64,000 nucleotides of DNA from Herbaspirillum sp. alder98 (GTDB lineage: Bacteria > Pseudomonadota > Gammaproteobacteria > Burkholderiales > Burkholderiaceae_D). The notes under the pieces are model-generated. The model did not search any database, had not been told where the DNA came from, and saw only the letters and a list, made by a program, of their open reading frames with translations. The stretch is taken from contig NZ_JAIUCY010000002.1 of assembly GCF_020179755.1 (NCBI RefSeq), forward strand, positions 124,001 through 188,000, given 5' to 3'. Made by a program: the position numbers and the translations under genes. Shown one piece after another: positions 1-9,111 of the stretch (the first letter of the stretch is position 1; the number at the start of each line of letters is the position of its first letter).

Positions 1-534
1 GCATCCGAGCTGCGCAGGAAGACTCAGCAGATTCGGCTGAAAACAGCCATGGTTTTCCAGTCGTTCAATCTATTTCCTCACATGACGGCTCTGGAAAACG
101 TCATTGAAGGTCTCATCTCGGTCAAAGGTATTTCAAAGGTCGTAGCGCGCGAGCGGGGCATGACGCTATTGGGCAAGGTCGGTCTGCTGGAAAAGGCGGA
201 CGCCTATCCCGCCAAGCTGTCGGGAGGCCAGAAGCAACGTGTGGCAATCGCTCGTGCGCTGGCGATGGAACCCGAGGTGATTCTGTTCGACGAACCAACT
301 TCGGCGCTTGATCCCGAGTTGCGCGATGATGTCCTGGGCGTCATGCGCAGCCTGGCTCAGGATGGAATGACCATGCTGGTCGTTACACACGAAACAAAGT
401 TTGCAAGAGACGTCGCAGACCGAATCGTCTTCATGGAAGGCGGGCACGTCCTGGAGGACACGTCACCCGAGAAGTTTTTTGGCGCCGGTGCAAGTGAGCG
501 CTGCAAGCAATTCCTGGGACGTCTTGATGAGTAA
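1..534 (+). CDS. Polar amino acid ABC transporter ATPase (5' end outside window)
   Basis: ATPase of a GlnQ/ArtP-type importer for polar amino acids, acting at the cytoplasmic face of the inner membrane. The frame is open from base 1, so the N-terminus with Walker A lies upstream of the window; the Met at 49 is internal, because the residues before it fit the family just ahead of the Q-loop. Visible motifs are the Q-loop FQSFNLFPHMT (typical of the amino acid subfamily), the signature LSGGQKQRVAIARAL, Walker B VILFDEPTSALDPE and the switch histidine in VVTHE. The family is about 240-250 residues, so roughly 70 are missing. A strong terminator follows about 45 bases after the stop, so this is probably the last gene of its operon. 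The exact substrate cannot be read. Confidence 0.93.
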   Translation, partial: ASELRRKTQQIRLKTAMVFQSFNLFPHMTALENVIEGLISVKGISKVVARERGMTLLGKVGLLEKADAYPAKLSGGQKQRVAIARALAMEPEVILFDEPTSALDPELRDDVLGVMRSLAQDGMTMLVVTHETKFARDVADRIVFMEGGHVLEDTSPEKFFGAGASERCKQFLGRLDE

Positions 535-578
535 CTCGTTGTAAATTTTATACCTCTCTAGTAGTACCTTCTGGTTGG

Positions 579-612
579 CGTCTCGTTACTTCGGTAGCGG
601 GACGTTTTTTTT
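579..612 (+). terminator. UUCG-tetraloop intrinsic terminator
   Basis: An 11-bp stem, CGTCTCGTTAC at 579-589 pairing with GTAGCGGGACG at 594-604 (two G.U pairs), is closed by a TTCG tetraloop and followed by eight T residues at 605-612. This is a textbook Rho-independent terminator for the amino acid ABC ATPase gene that ends at 534. Confidence 0.92.
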
Positions 613-667
613 CATGCCAGAGAAGTCAGGCGACGATGAGGAGTGAGCAGCTATGAAGCTACCCGCA

Positions 668-701
668 TAAAAAAAGCCGTCACGAACGTATCGTGACGGC
701 T
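668..701 (-). terminator. Terminator of the receptor/ABC operon
   Basis: A perfect 11-bp inverted repeat, AGCCGTCACGA at 675-685 and TCGTGACGGCT at 691-701 with a 5-base loop, has an A-run at 668-675. On the minus strand this is a hairpin followed by a T-run, 33 bases past the stop of the second permease at 734. The plus-strand side lacks a good T-run. Confidence 0.88.
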
Positions 702-733
702 CTATATCAGGTTAGGAGACTTGCTCTCTATCG

Positions 734-2110
734 TTAATCCGCCGCTGGCGACAGTCTGCGCCGGAGTAGGAAGGCGATGGCCAGGAGCAGGAATGCACTC
801 AGGTAAGCCGGTGCTGTCATGCGAGCGCGCGAGCTGTCACTGGCGCTTTGGGGCGAATAGGTCACCGAGGGGAGTGAGAGAAATTCCTTCCGCGTCAATG
901 CTTCGAAACGCATGATCTTTGGAACAAACATCGCTCTCCACGCATCTTCATATTGATTCACCCGTGATACGTAGCCCTGATAGTCGCTCGCACTAATGCC
1001 GGCCAGGCTTTCTGCTCTGCCCAGTAGCGCGATGTTAGGTAACAACCAATACCATTTGGACATCCAGTTCCACTGATTGGTGCGAGCGATGTCGAATTGA
1101 TAGGCAAGCGGTCTGTATTGATTGTCCTGCGAAAGATAGCGGGGCACTGTCGAGACCGGCCATTCGGTTGCAGGCTCCGGTAGGGAATGCTCCTTGTACC
1201 ATTGCGTCAGCAACTCTTCGGCATGGTCTTCCGCGTCTTGCTGGATTGCGCGCATTTCCACCAGTGTCGCCAAACGGGACGGCATTGGATTTTCAGCTTT
1301 GGCCAGCTCGCCAACCATCGTCGGTATGATAAAGATTCCGATAATCCAGGTACCTAACATGGCCACCATGGTGGCACTCGACGAGCGGGTCAACAGTATC
1401 AGTAGCGCAGCGACCGCGCCCCAGAAAAGCGCATAGCCGAAAACGTCTGGTAGCCAGGTGGTGAGAACAGACAGCTTGCCGCCGGTATCTATGCTGAGCG
1501 CCAACGCAGCCGCAATCGCCTCAATCGCGGTGAGGGTAAGAATACGAATGAGGAGCGCGGCCGCGAGAATGCGCCATTCGTTATCCACTTGAGAGACGAC
1601 AAAGCGCCAGATACCCTGTTCTCGCTCCTCATTGACCAAGCCGAAACTCAAGGAAAACAGCGCGAGAGGCAAGAGAATTGCGACCAGGACGCCATGGTCC
1701 AGTGCGCCTAGTGACGCAAGATAGGGATTGGAAAGGCCCCCGTCCCGTCGTCCATCGACATGTCGGGATTCAATGCCCACCCTGGTGTCACTGGTGAGCG
1801 AGTCGAAGCGACTGCTGCCCAGTACAAGGCCTTCTCCGAGTGCCAGTTTTACGTTGGCGCCAGCCTGTCGATTGATATTGAATGGTTGGATCTTGATGGG
1901 CTTGTCGTCAGCAATAAGCCCGCCAGTGATTCGCTCAACGAGCGCCGTATGTGCTGATTTTTGAGTATTTTCCTCGGTGCGACGTGCCTTTGCATCAAAA
2001 CTCGCCATCACGCCGCTCAACAGCAAGATGACGGCCGTTACCAGAACGATGACCATATTGCCCCGGTCATGGCGGAAGCGCCGCCATTCACTTGAGATAA
2101 GTCTCATCAT
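734..2110 (-). CDS. ABC-2 type permease, DUF3526-like (second of a pair)
   Basis: Integral membrane subunit of an ABC transporter, 458 residues. It starts with a short basic cytoplasmic segment and one membrane helix (around residues 18-36), has a long extracytoplasmic stretch, then about four helices between roughly 140 and 270, a second large hydrophilic loop, and a final helix ending in LLRRRLSP. This topology, with two big external loops, matches the DUF3526 family of ABC-2 permeases. Its ATG overlaps the stop of the upstream permease by 4 bases, so the two are translationally coupled and probably form a heterodimer. A terminator follows. It closes the four-gene minus-strand operon receptor, ATPase, permease, permease. 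Substrate and direction of transport are unknown; ABC-2 permeases are usually exporters, although NosY-like ones serve in biogenesis. Confidence 0.82.
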   Translation of the reverse strand: MMRLISSEWRRFRHDRGNMVIVLVTAVILLLSGVMASFDAKARRTEENTQKSAHTALVERITGGLIADDKPIKIQPFNINRQAGANVKLALGEGLVLGSSRFDSLTSDTRVGIESRHVDGRRDGGLSNPYLASLGALDHGVLVAILLPLALFSLSFGLVNEEREQGIWRFVVSQVDNEWRILAAALLIRILTLTAIEAIAAALALSIDTGGKLSVLTTWLPDVFGYALFWGAVAALLILLTRSSSATMVAMLGTWIIGIFIIPTMVGELAKAENPMPSRLATLVEMRAIQQDAEDHAEELLTQWYKEHSLPEPATEWPVSTVPRYLSQDNQYRPLAYQFDIARTNQWNWMSKWYWLLPNIALLGRAESLAGISASDYQGYVSRVNQYEDAWRAMFVPKIMRFEALTRKEFLSLPSVTYSPQSASDSSRARMTAPAYLSAFLLLAIAFLLRRRLSPAAD

Positions 2111-3525
2111 GGCTTCAACCTCCTGGCGGCGTACATCAGAAACAGGGTCGCAGCGACCAGCCAGGCAGCGACGGTAGAAAAATCGATCAGCAAGTTTTGG
2201 ATGCTTTGAGCGAGACTCGGGGGAATGTATTTCATCTTTGGTACTGATTGCCAGACGTTGTTGCCGGCATACTTGGCGTCAAAAGAGGTGATGCCCTGGG
2301 AGTTCGCGATATCCCATTGGTCGATAAGGGTGTTCACTTCCCTGCGATATTTCTCTGCCGCGCTCTCGAAGTGGTGTTGGGTGTCCAAATCAGTGCCCGC
2401 CATTGCCATCGCGATGTTCTTGATTGCGACTGCGGGACTGAAGCCAGAACCCAGGAGTGCCAGCGACTTTTGCTGCCTATATTTCTCCCACAGGGCAGCG
2501 AAGTGAACGTCTTGAACGCGTTCCCCATATCCATCGCGCTCGAGACGTCGTAGGGCATTGACGCCAAGGGGAAGGTCGTCGAGTGACTTGACGTCGTACT
2601 TCTTCAGAAGCGACGCGTCGAATCGCTTCATGCGTTCGGTCTGGTTGCCATCTCCTGGAAGTCCCTCGTCCGTGTCAGTCTTGATGTCACTCCAGAATTC
2701 TTCGGCAGACGGAGTTTGTACGAGTTGAGCCGCAATAGAAGTGCCGACGCGCGGCATCGTCATCACCATGACGAGCCAGAACAGCAGCATGAAGATAAGG
2801 GAGGTGCGGCTGCGCTTGAACAGGGCTGATGCACCGACACACAGGGAGCCGAAAATCCATAGATAGGCAAAGTAGCTGACTGCGGTGATGCCGAGACGCG
2901 GCCACATACCTGCATGGTTTCCGGGTAAGCAGGAGAGCAAGACGCCGACCACGATCCCAACGGGAAGGAGAACCATCCAGATGGCGAATTGGGAAGCCAG
3001 GAGCTTCGCTAGCAACAGACGACCGGATGAAACACCAAGGGCATGCATCATGCGCAACGTGCCTTGTTCCCGCTCTAAGCTGACGCTATTGAAAGTGATG
3101 GCAATGAGCATCAGCGGCAGCAGTGCGTACAGCAAAAGCATCGGCGAGAGCTGAGCGAACCTTGACGCTATGGTTTCATCCGCAGCAGGCGAGAATCGAG
3201 TGACGTTGCGGATGTGCGGTTCGATATACAGCGCCTGGCCGGACACCGCGGTCAAACCAGGTTCAAGAATGGAAATAGGGTTGTCGGGGCGCAGAACGTA
3301 CTGCCCAAAATGGGCGCCTCGGTGGGGATTCTTGTCGCCCTGGAATTCCCATTGTTTTCTAAGCGCTTGATCAATGGCCTGGCGTTCCTGTTCGTTAGCG
3401 CTGTATTTCTGCGTCGCTACAAACAGAAGTGATGCGGACAGCAACAGGATAATCAGTGCAAGAACGCGAAACCTCCCGTCCTTGATGATGGACGACATTT
3501 CCTTCTTCAACATGGCGGTCATCAT
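2107..3525 (-). CDS. ABC-2 type permease, DUF3526-like (first of a pair)
   Basis: Membrane subunit of 472 residues with the same layout as the next gene: a first helix around residues 20-38, a long extracytoplasmic region, a cluster of helices from about 135 to 270, a large hydrophilic loop, and a C-terminal helix ending in a basic tail (AARRLKP). The sequence SLEREQGTLRMM just after the second helix, like NEEREQGIWRF in its partner, is a conserved cytoplasmic motif of ABC-2 permeases and marks the two as paralogues. Four-base overlaps on both sides (with the ATPase upstream and the second permease downstream) show tight co-expression. The function is not known beyond the family. Confidence 0.82.
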   Translation of the reverse strand: MMTAMLKKEMSSIIKDGRFRVLALIILLLSASLLFVATQKYSANEQERQAIDQALRKQWEFQGDKNPHRGAHFGQYVLRPDNPISILEPGLTAVSGQALYIEPHIRNVTRFSPAADETIASRFAQLSPMLLLYALLPLMLIAITFNSVSLEREQGTLRMMHALGVSSGRLLLAKLLASQFAIWMVLLPVGIVVGVLLSCLPGNHAGMWPRLGITAVSYFAYLWIFGSLCVGASALFKRSRTSLIFMLLFWLVMVMTMPRVGTSIAAQLVQTPSAEEFWSDIKTDTDEGLPGDGNQTERMKRFDASLLKKYDVKSLDDLPLGVNALRRLERDGYGERVQDVHFAALWEKYRQQKSLALLGSGFSPAVAIKNIAMAMAGTDLDTQHHFESAAEKYRREVNTLIDQWDIANSQGITSFDAKYAGNNVWQSVPKMKYIPPSLAQSIQNLLIDFSTVAAWLVAATLFLMYAARRLKP

Positions 3526-4226
3526 AGCGCTGACTGGGAGAATTGAAGGTACTTCCGGGCCAATTGATCGGCACTGACCTCAGCCATCCTGAATTCATCC
3601 ACCAGATAGCCATTCTGCATGATGCCCACCTGGTCAGCCACCTGACGCGCATTTTGCAGGTCATGCGTGGCCATCAATATCGCCATGCCTTTTTCTGCCG
3701 CATGGCCGATCTGCTCGGCAAAGTCATTGGCCGCAGCGAGATCCAGGCCCGACGTCGGCTCGTCGAGAAGCATGACCTTCGCGTGCTTTGCATAGGCAAT
3801 AGCAAGCCCCACCTTCTGTCGCATGCCTTTGGAGTACATTCCGGCCCGGCGCGTATGGTGTTTTTGGTCCAGGCCCGCATCGGACAACATATCGTGAGCC
3901 TGGGCGTCCGACAGGCGGATGTTCGCCAGCGTGCAGAAGTACTGGAAATTCTGAATACCCGTGAGGTACGGATACAGCGCCACGTTCTCGGGGAGGTAAG
4001 CGATCAATGAGCGCAAGGAGCCGCCTTCGCTGAGTTGCACGCCGTCGATATGGATCTGTCCGGCTACAGGCTTGATGAAGCCGAGCAGCGTATTGATGGT
4101 GGTCGTCTTGCCGGCGCCGTTGCCGCCCATCAGGGCGTACACGCTGCCAGAATTGATTTCCAGGTTCAACTGGTGCAAGACAGTTTTCTTGTCTCGCTGG
4201 ACGACAAGATCTTTAATTGAAATCAT
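3522..4226 (-). CDS. ABC transporter ATP-binding protein
   Basis: Nucleotide-binding subunit of 234 residues that should power the two following permeases. Walker A is GGNGAGKTT (around residues 34-42), the Q-loop region reads YLPENVALYPYLTG, the signature is YSKGMRQKVGLAIA (an SKGM variant typical of ABC-2/CcmA-type ATPases rather than LSGGQ), Walker B is VMLLDEPTSGLD, and the switch histidine is in MATHD. The length is right for the CcmA/NatA class. It begins 17 bases after the stop of the TonB-dependent receptor and overlaps the first permease by 4 bases, so receptor and ABC transporter are one transcript. Pairing a TonB receptor with an ABC-2-type rather than importer-type transporter is unusual. 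Confidence 0.9.
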   Translation of the reverse strand: MISIKDLVVQRDKKTVLHQLNLEINSGSVYALMGGNGAGKTTTINTLLGFIKPVAGQIHIDGVQLSEGGSLRSLIAYLPENVALYPYLTGIQNFQYFCTLANIRLSDAQAHDMLSDAGLDQKHHTRRAGMYSKGMRQKVGLAIAYAKHAKVMLLDEPTSGLDLAAANDFAEQIGHAAEKGMAILMATHDLQNARQVADQVGIMQNGYLVDEFRMAEVSADQLARKYLQFSQSAL

Positions 4227-4243
4227 CAGGTTGATACTCCGAA

Positions 4244-6379
4244 TCAGAAGAAATAGCGCAAGGTCGCGCCAAATTGGTGTTTGGGCATAGGGGAGAGCAG
4301 CAAGCCAGCGGTCGTGCCGTAGGCGATGTCGCTACCAAATTCATGTGGTTGCAAAATGTAGAAGAGGCTGGCCTGCCATTGGCGGTAGTCGTAGGTTGCC
4401 TTCAAGTCGTAGCGTGTGTAGACGGGCATATCCTTGCTGGTCGACGGCGTGCCGCTGTAGAAGGGATTGCCGTCGGTGACGTATACGTCGATGTTGGTGG
4501 TCAGCTTGCCCGGACCCATTGGCGTCTTGTATTGGCCACCCGCCTTATAGGTATGTCGCGGTACAGACAACATCGCGCCGGTGCCGGGAGTGGGGTTGTT
4601 GATCCTGGCGGTGATAATGCGGCCGTAGTTCAGATAGACGCTAGCGGCGTCATTGAATTGATAGCGCGTCTCGAGCTCGAAACCCTTGCGTGTCGTGTCG
4701 CCGACCGACTGATAGACATCGGGGGCGGTGTTGACGATTTCGTCTTCATTCAACGTGTAGTACACCGCGCCACCGAGCGTCCAGTTATTGCCTGGTGTCG
4801 ACGTAAATCCTGTGTCGTAGGATTTGACCTTTGTGGGCTTGATGCTGTTGCTGATGACCCCGCCAGTGCCGTTCAGCGGCCCAAGCGAGCCACTGGAACT
4901 GATCTGCTCAGCGGCGGGCGAGCGGAAGCCTTGCGCCACGTTCGCGAATAGCTCGAATGCTGGTGACACTGTCCAGACTGCGCCGTATTTCGGGGTGAAG
5001 ACAGAGCCGGTGTAGTCGGTCGATGCTGCCGGCAACTTGCGGTTGTCGATGGAATAGTCGAACCGGTCATAGCGCAGCCCGCCGGTCACCTTGAGCGAAG
5101 GCACGATCTTGTACTGGCCCTGGGCGAACAGGCCAACCGTCAGGAGCTGCAGTCCCTGGTTGTTGATGTAGTTAGACGTTGGCAGGTTGTATTGATACTG
5201 CTGGCGGAATGCATCGCCTTCGTCATAGCGCATGTCGGCGCCAAAGATTACAGCCGATTTTTCGGTCAATGAAAGATTCTGCGCCAGGCGGCCGCCGAAG
5301 ATGCGACGGTCGTCTTTGCCGACCGTGTGCTGCGTTGTGCTCGTGGTGATGGCGCGTGTCCGCTTGAAATCTTCCGCATAGGCCGTTGCGTACCATCCTT
5401 CTTCCGATGCGGCTGGCACGCGGTTGAACACCAGGGAGGTTCTTTCGGCGTTGCCGAAGCCTGGCAAGTTGTACTGGACGGATTTCGGGTCTAGTCCTGC
5501 CTGAAGTGATGGCAGCAGAAGATAGCCGGCGGCGGTGAAATCGGATTCGTAATGACTGGCGCGTACGCTGTAGATGCCGTCCCCAACCTTTTTGGAGAGT
5601 TTCCAAAAAAGATTGTTTCTACGATTGTGGGCGCGGGCACGGAAGCTGTCTGATTGATACAGGTCGCCGACGAAGTAAGACTTGATGTCGTTGTATTCAC
5701 CAGAGAGCGCCAGGGAAAGGCGACGGCCATTGTAGCTCTCTGCCGTCACGCCAATGCTGGAGGGCTGGTCATGACCACCCGTGCGGGTCCGGATATCCAC
5801 GGCGCCGGCGCGATTCTGGTCGCCATACAGCGCCGAAATGGGGCCCTTGATGACGTCGATACGTTCAATCATGTCGGGCGTGAGCCATTCCAGGAATACG
5901 GGGCCATGGCCGGCACCACCCTGGCTGGAAGGAATGTTCTGCGGCACGCCGTCGACATACACGGCGGTATCCGCACCGTGCGTGCCTTGCGTCGCGAATC
6001 CCCGCATGCGGAATCCATTGCCGGTGTCGCCCTGGTCGATGTTGTTTGCGACCACGCCAGGCACGCGGCGGAAAACATTAGACATGTCACGACCGACGTT
6101 CAGCGTTTCCAGATCATCGTGCGAAATGGTCGTCACCGCCGAAGGAAGAGCTTTATTGTCTACGCTGACATCCGAACGCCGCTTTACCGTTGATTCCGTT
6201 TGACCAGTTACCTCGACAGTTGGCAGTGCATTGTTTGTGTCGCCCTCGCGCAGAGGGTCATTGACGTCTGCCTCGGCAAATGCGTTGCCTGAGGCGATTG
6301 CCAGACTGACCAATGCAAGTTTCGTCATCTTGAATGCGCTGGGACGTGAAGAAGGGCGTTGTGATTCGGTTGGGCTCAT
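4244..6379 (-). CDS. TonB-dependent outer-membrane receptor
   Basis: Outer-membrane gated channel, about 711 residues from ATG 6379. The frame continues upstream only through a TTG inside the promoter, which I rejected; an alternative ATG lies at 6328, directly before the hydrophobic signal segment (LALVSLAIASGNAFA). A TonB-box-like sequence ALPTVEVTG is followed by the plug domain (SNVFRRVPGVVA, VYVDGVPQNIPSS, IERIDVIKGP) and a beta-barrel ending in the aromatic residues required for insertion (ATLRYFF). No STN domain is present, so this receptor does not signal to a FecR-type anti-sigma, unlike the two other receptors in the window. It heads the operon with the ABC ATPase and permeases. The ligand is unknown (metal chelate, siderophore, cobalamin or other). 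Confidence 0.9.
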   Translation of the reverse strand: MSPTESQRPSSRPSAFKMTKLALVSLAIASGNAFAEADVNDPLREGDTNNALPTVEVTGQTESTVKRRSDVSVDNKALPSAVTTISHDDLETLNVGRDMSNVFRRVPGVVANNIDQGDTGNGFRMRGFATQGTHGADTAVYVDGVPQNIPSSQGGAGHGPVFLEWLTPDMIERIDVIKGPISALYGDQNRAGAVDIRTRTGGHDQPSSIGVTAESYNGRRLSLALSGEYNDIKSYFVGDLYQSDSFRARAHNRRNNLFWKLSKKVGDGIYSVRASHYESDFTAAGYLLLPSLQAGLDPKSVQYNLPGFGNAERTSLVFNRVPAASEEGWYATAYAEDFKRTRAITTSTTQHTVGKDDRRIFGGRLAQNLSLTEKSAVIFGADMRYDEGDAFRQQYQYNLPTSNYINNQGLQLLTVGLFAQGQYKIVPSLKVTGGLRYDRFDYSIDNRKLPAASTDYTGSVFTPKYGAVWTVSPAFELFANVAQGFRSPAAEQISSSGSLGPLNGTGGVISNSIKPTKVKSYDTGFTSTPGNNWTLGGAVYYTLNEDEIVNTAPDVYQSVGDTTRKGFELETRYQFNDAASVYLNYGRIITARINNPTPGTGAMLSVPRHTYKAGGQYKTPMGPGKLTTNIDVYVTDGNPFYSGTPSTSKDMPVYTRYDLKATYDYRQWQASLFYILQPHEFGSDIAYGTTAGLLLSPMPKHQFGATLRYFF

Positions 6380-6425
6380 TGTGGGCCGCCGGTATGGCCG
6401 GCGTAAGGAGGGGAGAGAGTGCCGA

Positions 6426-6465
6426 ATTATATGCAACTCAGTTGCAATAAGCAACTGAGTTGCAT
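6426..6465 (-). promoter_or_regulatory. Promoter overlapped by two tandem dyad operators
   Basis: On the minus strand a perfect -10 TATAAT (6431-6426) and a -35 TTGCTT (6454-6449) are separated by exactly 17 bases. The same stretch holds two palindromes, GCAACT-C-AGTTGC at 6433-6445 and GCAACT-G-AGTTGC at 6451-6463, spaced 18 bases apart and nested inside a perfect 15-bp inverted repeat (6431-6445 and 6451-6465). Each unit fits a 7-1-7 layout of the kind bound by Fur-superfamily repressors, but the sequence is not the canonical Fur box. Binding would block the promoter of the receptor/ABC operon. The regulator is not identified. Confidence 0.75.
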
Positions 6466-6544
6466 TAATCTCGATCGCTTTTCTCTTCCGTCCTTTCGCG
6501 TCATCGCTGGCATTGACGTGCGGCTTGGAACCAACCCAGGGCAG

Positions 6545-9013
6545 TTAGAAGTTGAAGGAAGCGGACAACGTCAACGCGCGAGCGGAACCGACCAGCAGGT
6601 AGCCGCTGGGATTGGCTTCCCAATGGTGTCGATTGAACAGGTTGGTCACATTCGCACGGATCGTGACGGGGTTCTTTGATGCCTTGAAGACGTAGCGTGC
6701 GCCGAGGTCGAAGCGCGTCCAGCTAGGCACTGATTGCGTGTTCGCTGCGTCAAGATAGGTCTGTCCCGTGTAGACGGCCCTGGCAGTCGAGGTCAGGCCG
6801 GCAATCTGCGGTACATCCCATTCGCCAGCCAGGTTTGCCTGCATATCCGGGACGCCGACAGCGCGCTTTCCGTTGTTGATGCCGCCTGCGGTCTGGGTCA
6901 GCTTGGCGTTCAGGAACGTGATCCCACCAAGCAGCCGTACGCCACTGGCGACCTCGCCGAATCCAGATACCTCCAGGCCACGGTGACGCTGTTCGCCATC
7001 CAGGCTGTAGATCCGAGTGGTCGGATTCGTTATGCCGACCGGACTTGAAATCTGGAAGATGCTGGCACTGGCACCGAAGGTACCGTAGTCAAGCTTCGCA
7101 CCCATCTCGACCTGTTTGGTCTTGAATGGTGCGAACACGTCAGCAGTATTGATGGCGTTTGCTGGCGGCTGTGGCCCTTGGGTCAACGCCTCGATATAGC
7201 TTGCATAGAGCGAGAGCGTTTGAGTCGGGCGCAGGACAACGCCGACCATCGGCGTCGTAGCGCTGCTGTCATACCGGCGAGTGATTGCGGCGGTCGTTGG
7301 GGCATAGGTCTGCGATTCAACGTTCTGACGTCGAAGTCCTGCCGTCAATTGCACCAGGCCATCGGCGAAGGAGAGTGTGTCTGCCAAGGCATAGCTCTGC
7401 AGCGTCACTTCGCTTGCAGGACCTTCGCCGTAGGTGGTTGCGGCCAACGGGGTGGTTTGCTGCGGCAGTGTCACGGGATTGTAGATGTTGGTCAGATACG
7501 TGGCATAAGCGGTCTGACCCAGGCGGTACGCCTGATGCATCCGGTTGGCGCTGACCGATACTTCGTGGCGAACCGCACCGGTGGTCAACTTCGCGCGCAA
7601 ACCGACCTCGCCGGTGTAGGTCTCGTAACTGCCGAACTGCGCCGTGGAGACAGTGCTGACCGTGCCGGTATTGGTGGTAATGGTCCCACCTGGTGATTCT
7701 CGCTTGTTGAAATTGAACTTGTTGCCACCGAGGGTCGCGTACGCGGTGACATCATCCGTCAGGTCATACTCGACTTTGCCGAAGCCCGTGGTGCTCTGCG
7801 TATCGGAGAAGTCGTAGACCTGGCTGACGTTGATGTTGGCGTTCGGGACCGACGGGACTCTGACGCCCGCAGCCACGTTGTAGCCACGCTCCGGGGCTCT
7901 CATCCAGTCATCCTGATAGATCAGGTCGCCTTCGATGCGAAGATGGCGGCTCTTGTAGTCGGCGCCGATGGAAAGAGAATTCGTTCGCATGGACTGGTTA
8001 TCGTATGGGGTGTCACCATCGCGCACAGCCGCATTGATACGGACCCCAAACTGATTGTCATCCCCGAAACGGCGTCCCAGGTCGGCATGTATGCCTTTTC
8101 GTGATTTTGACGAATATTCCAGGGTGCCTTCGGTCAGCGGCTCATCCCCGGCACGTTTGGTCATGATGTTCACGGCGCCGCCCACGCTTCCACCCGGTGC
8201 AATGCCGTTGAGCAAGGCGCTTGGCCCTCTCAGTAAGTCGATACGCTCCACAGAATCCGAGCCGATCCGGTAGTTGGGAAGCAGGCCGTAGAGGCCGTTC
8301 AGTGCCACATCGCTGTTGGGGACCCGGAAGCCACGAATGGTGTAGGCGTCATAGCGGTTGCTGCTGCCGATGGCAGCGCGTACCGATGGGTCAAGTCCTG
8401 TCAGGATATCTGCGACGCTGGTCGCCTGCTGGTCCTGGATCAGTTTGGAGGTGAAGCTGACTGCGCTGAATGGAATGTCCAGGAAACTCTTGTTGCCCAG
8501 CAGGCCGAGTGAGCTGGTCTTGGCAACCTGGCCGCCGGCAAACGTGGGCGGCGCCGCGTCTGCATTTGACGAGACCGTAATCGCTGGAAGAGGCAGGGAT
8601 GAATCTGTCGCCTGAGCGCTCTGGGCAGGCCTCAGTGCGTAGCCACCGTCAGGTTGAGGAATTGCTACGATGCCACTGCCACTCAATAACATCTGCAGCG
8701 CTTCGCCGGCCACGTAATTGCCCGACACCCCTGGTGTTTGAATGCGCTGCATGGCGGCGGTGTCATACGCGACGTTGACACCTGAGGTCCGTGCGAATTG
8801 TTCCAGAGCCGCCAGCATGGGGCCGGGCTGGATGCGAAAGCTTTTTATGGCACTGGTCTGCTGAGATGGCGCCTGGGCGTGAGCAGAGAGCTGTCCAAGC
8901 GCCATTGCCAGTGCCATGCTCAGGGCGCTGTAGTTGAGGAAGCGAAGAGATTTTGACGGCTTTCCTGCGGCCGTTCTGCAGTTGCGAGGTTTCAACGAGG
9001 TGACTGGGCGCAT
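6545..9013 (-). CDS. STN-type TonB-dependent siderophore receptor
   Basis: Outer-membrane ferric-siderophore receptor of the FecA/FpvA class, 822 residues. The signal peptide is near residues 22-47 (ALSMALAMALGQLSAHA). It is followed by an STN signalling domain (about 55-130; FRIQPGPMLAALEQFARTSG and LQMLLSGSGI), a plug domain (from about 175; SVADILTGLDPSVRA, YTIRGFRV, RIDLLRGPSALLNG) and a beta-barrel ending in LSASFNF. The STN domain means the receptor can signal through the FecR-like protein encoded just upstream to the FecI-type sigma factor. A sequence AGGA lies about 10 bases before the ATG. The gap upstream (9014-9111) has a CGTC element about 16 bases after TGAGGT, loosely like a FecI-type promoter; that site is only a guess. 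The siderophore is unknown. Confidence 0.92.
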   Translation of the reverse strand: MRPVTSLKPRNCRTAAGKPSKSLRFLNYSALSMALAMALGQLSAHAQAPSQQTSAIKSFRIQPGPMLAALEQFARTSGVNVAYDTAAMQRIQTPGVSGNYVAGEALQMLLSGSGIVAIPQPDGGYALRPAQSAQATDSSLPLPAITVSSNADAAPPTFAGGQVAKTSSLGLLGNKSFLDIPFSAVSFTSKLIQDQQATSVADILTGLDPSVRAAIGSSNRYDAYTIRGFRVPNSDVALNGLYGLLPNYRIGSDSVERIDLLRGPSALLNGIAPGGSVGGAVNIMTKRAGDEPLTEGTLEYSSKSRKGIHADLGRRFGDDNQFGVRINAAVRDGDTPYDNQSMRTNSLSIGADYKSRHLRIEGDLIYQDDWMRAPERGYNVAAGVRVPSVPNANINVSQVYDFSDTQSTTGFGKVEYDLTDDVTAYATLGGNKFNFNKRESPGGTITTNTGTVSTVSTAQFGSYETYTGEVGLRAKLTTGAVRHEVSVSANRMHQAYRLGQTAYATYLTNIYNPVTLPQQTTPLAATTYGEGPASEVTLQSYALADTLSFADGLVQLTAGLRRQNVESQTYAPTTAAITRRYDSSATTPMVGVVLRPTQTLSLYASYIEALTQGPQPPANAINTADVFAPFKTKQVEMGAKLDYGTFGASASIFQISSPVGITNPTTRIYSLDGEQRHRGLEVSGFGEVASGVRLLGGITFLNAKLTQTAGGINNGKRAVGVPDMQANLAGEWDVPQIAGLTSTARAVYTGQTYLDAANTQSVPSWTRFDLGARYVFKASKNPVTIRANVTNLFNRHHWEANPSGYLLVGSARALTLSASFNF

Positions 9014-9111
9014 GACCTGATTCCTAAAGAGGTTTTTTATGTTGCTTCCTCTGTAGGACGAGCGAGATTTGAAAACACCTCAAAAAAACATAAAGAAATT
9101 GACTCTTGTGT

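Noticed and set aside
6520..6545. Second hrp box near GGAACC at 6524
   Set aside because: No CCACNNA at 15-16 bases downstream; the same holds for the GGAACC occurrences near 15473 and 55167.
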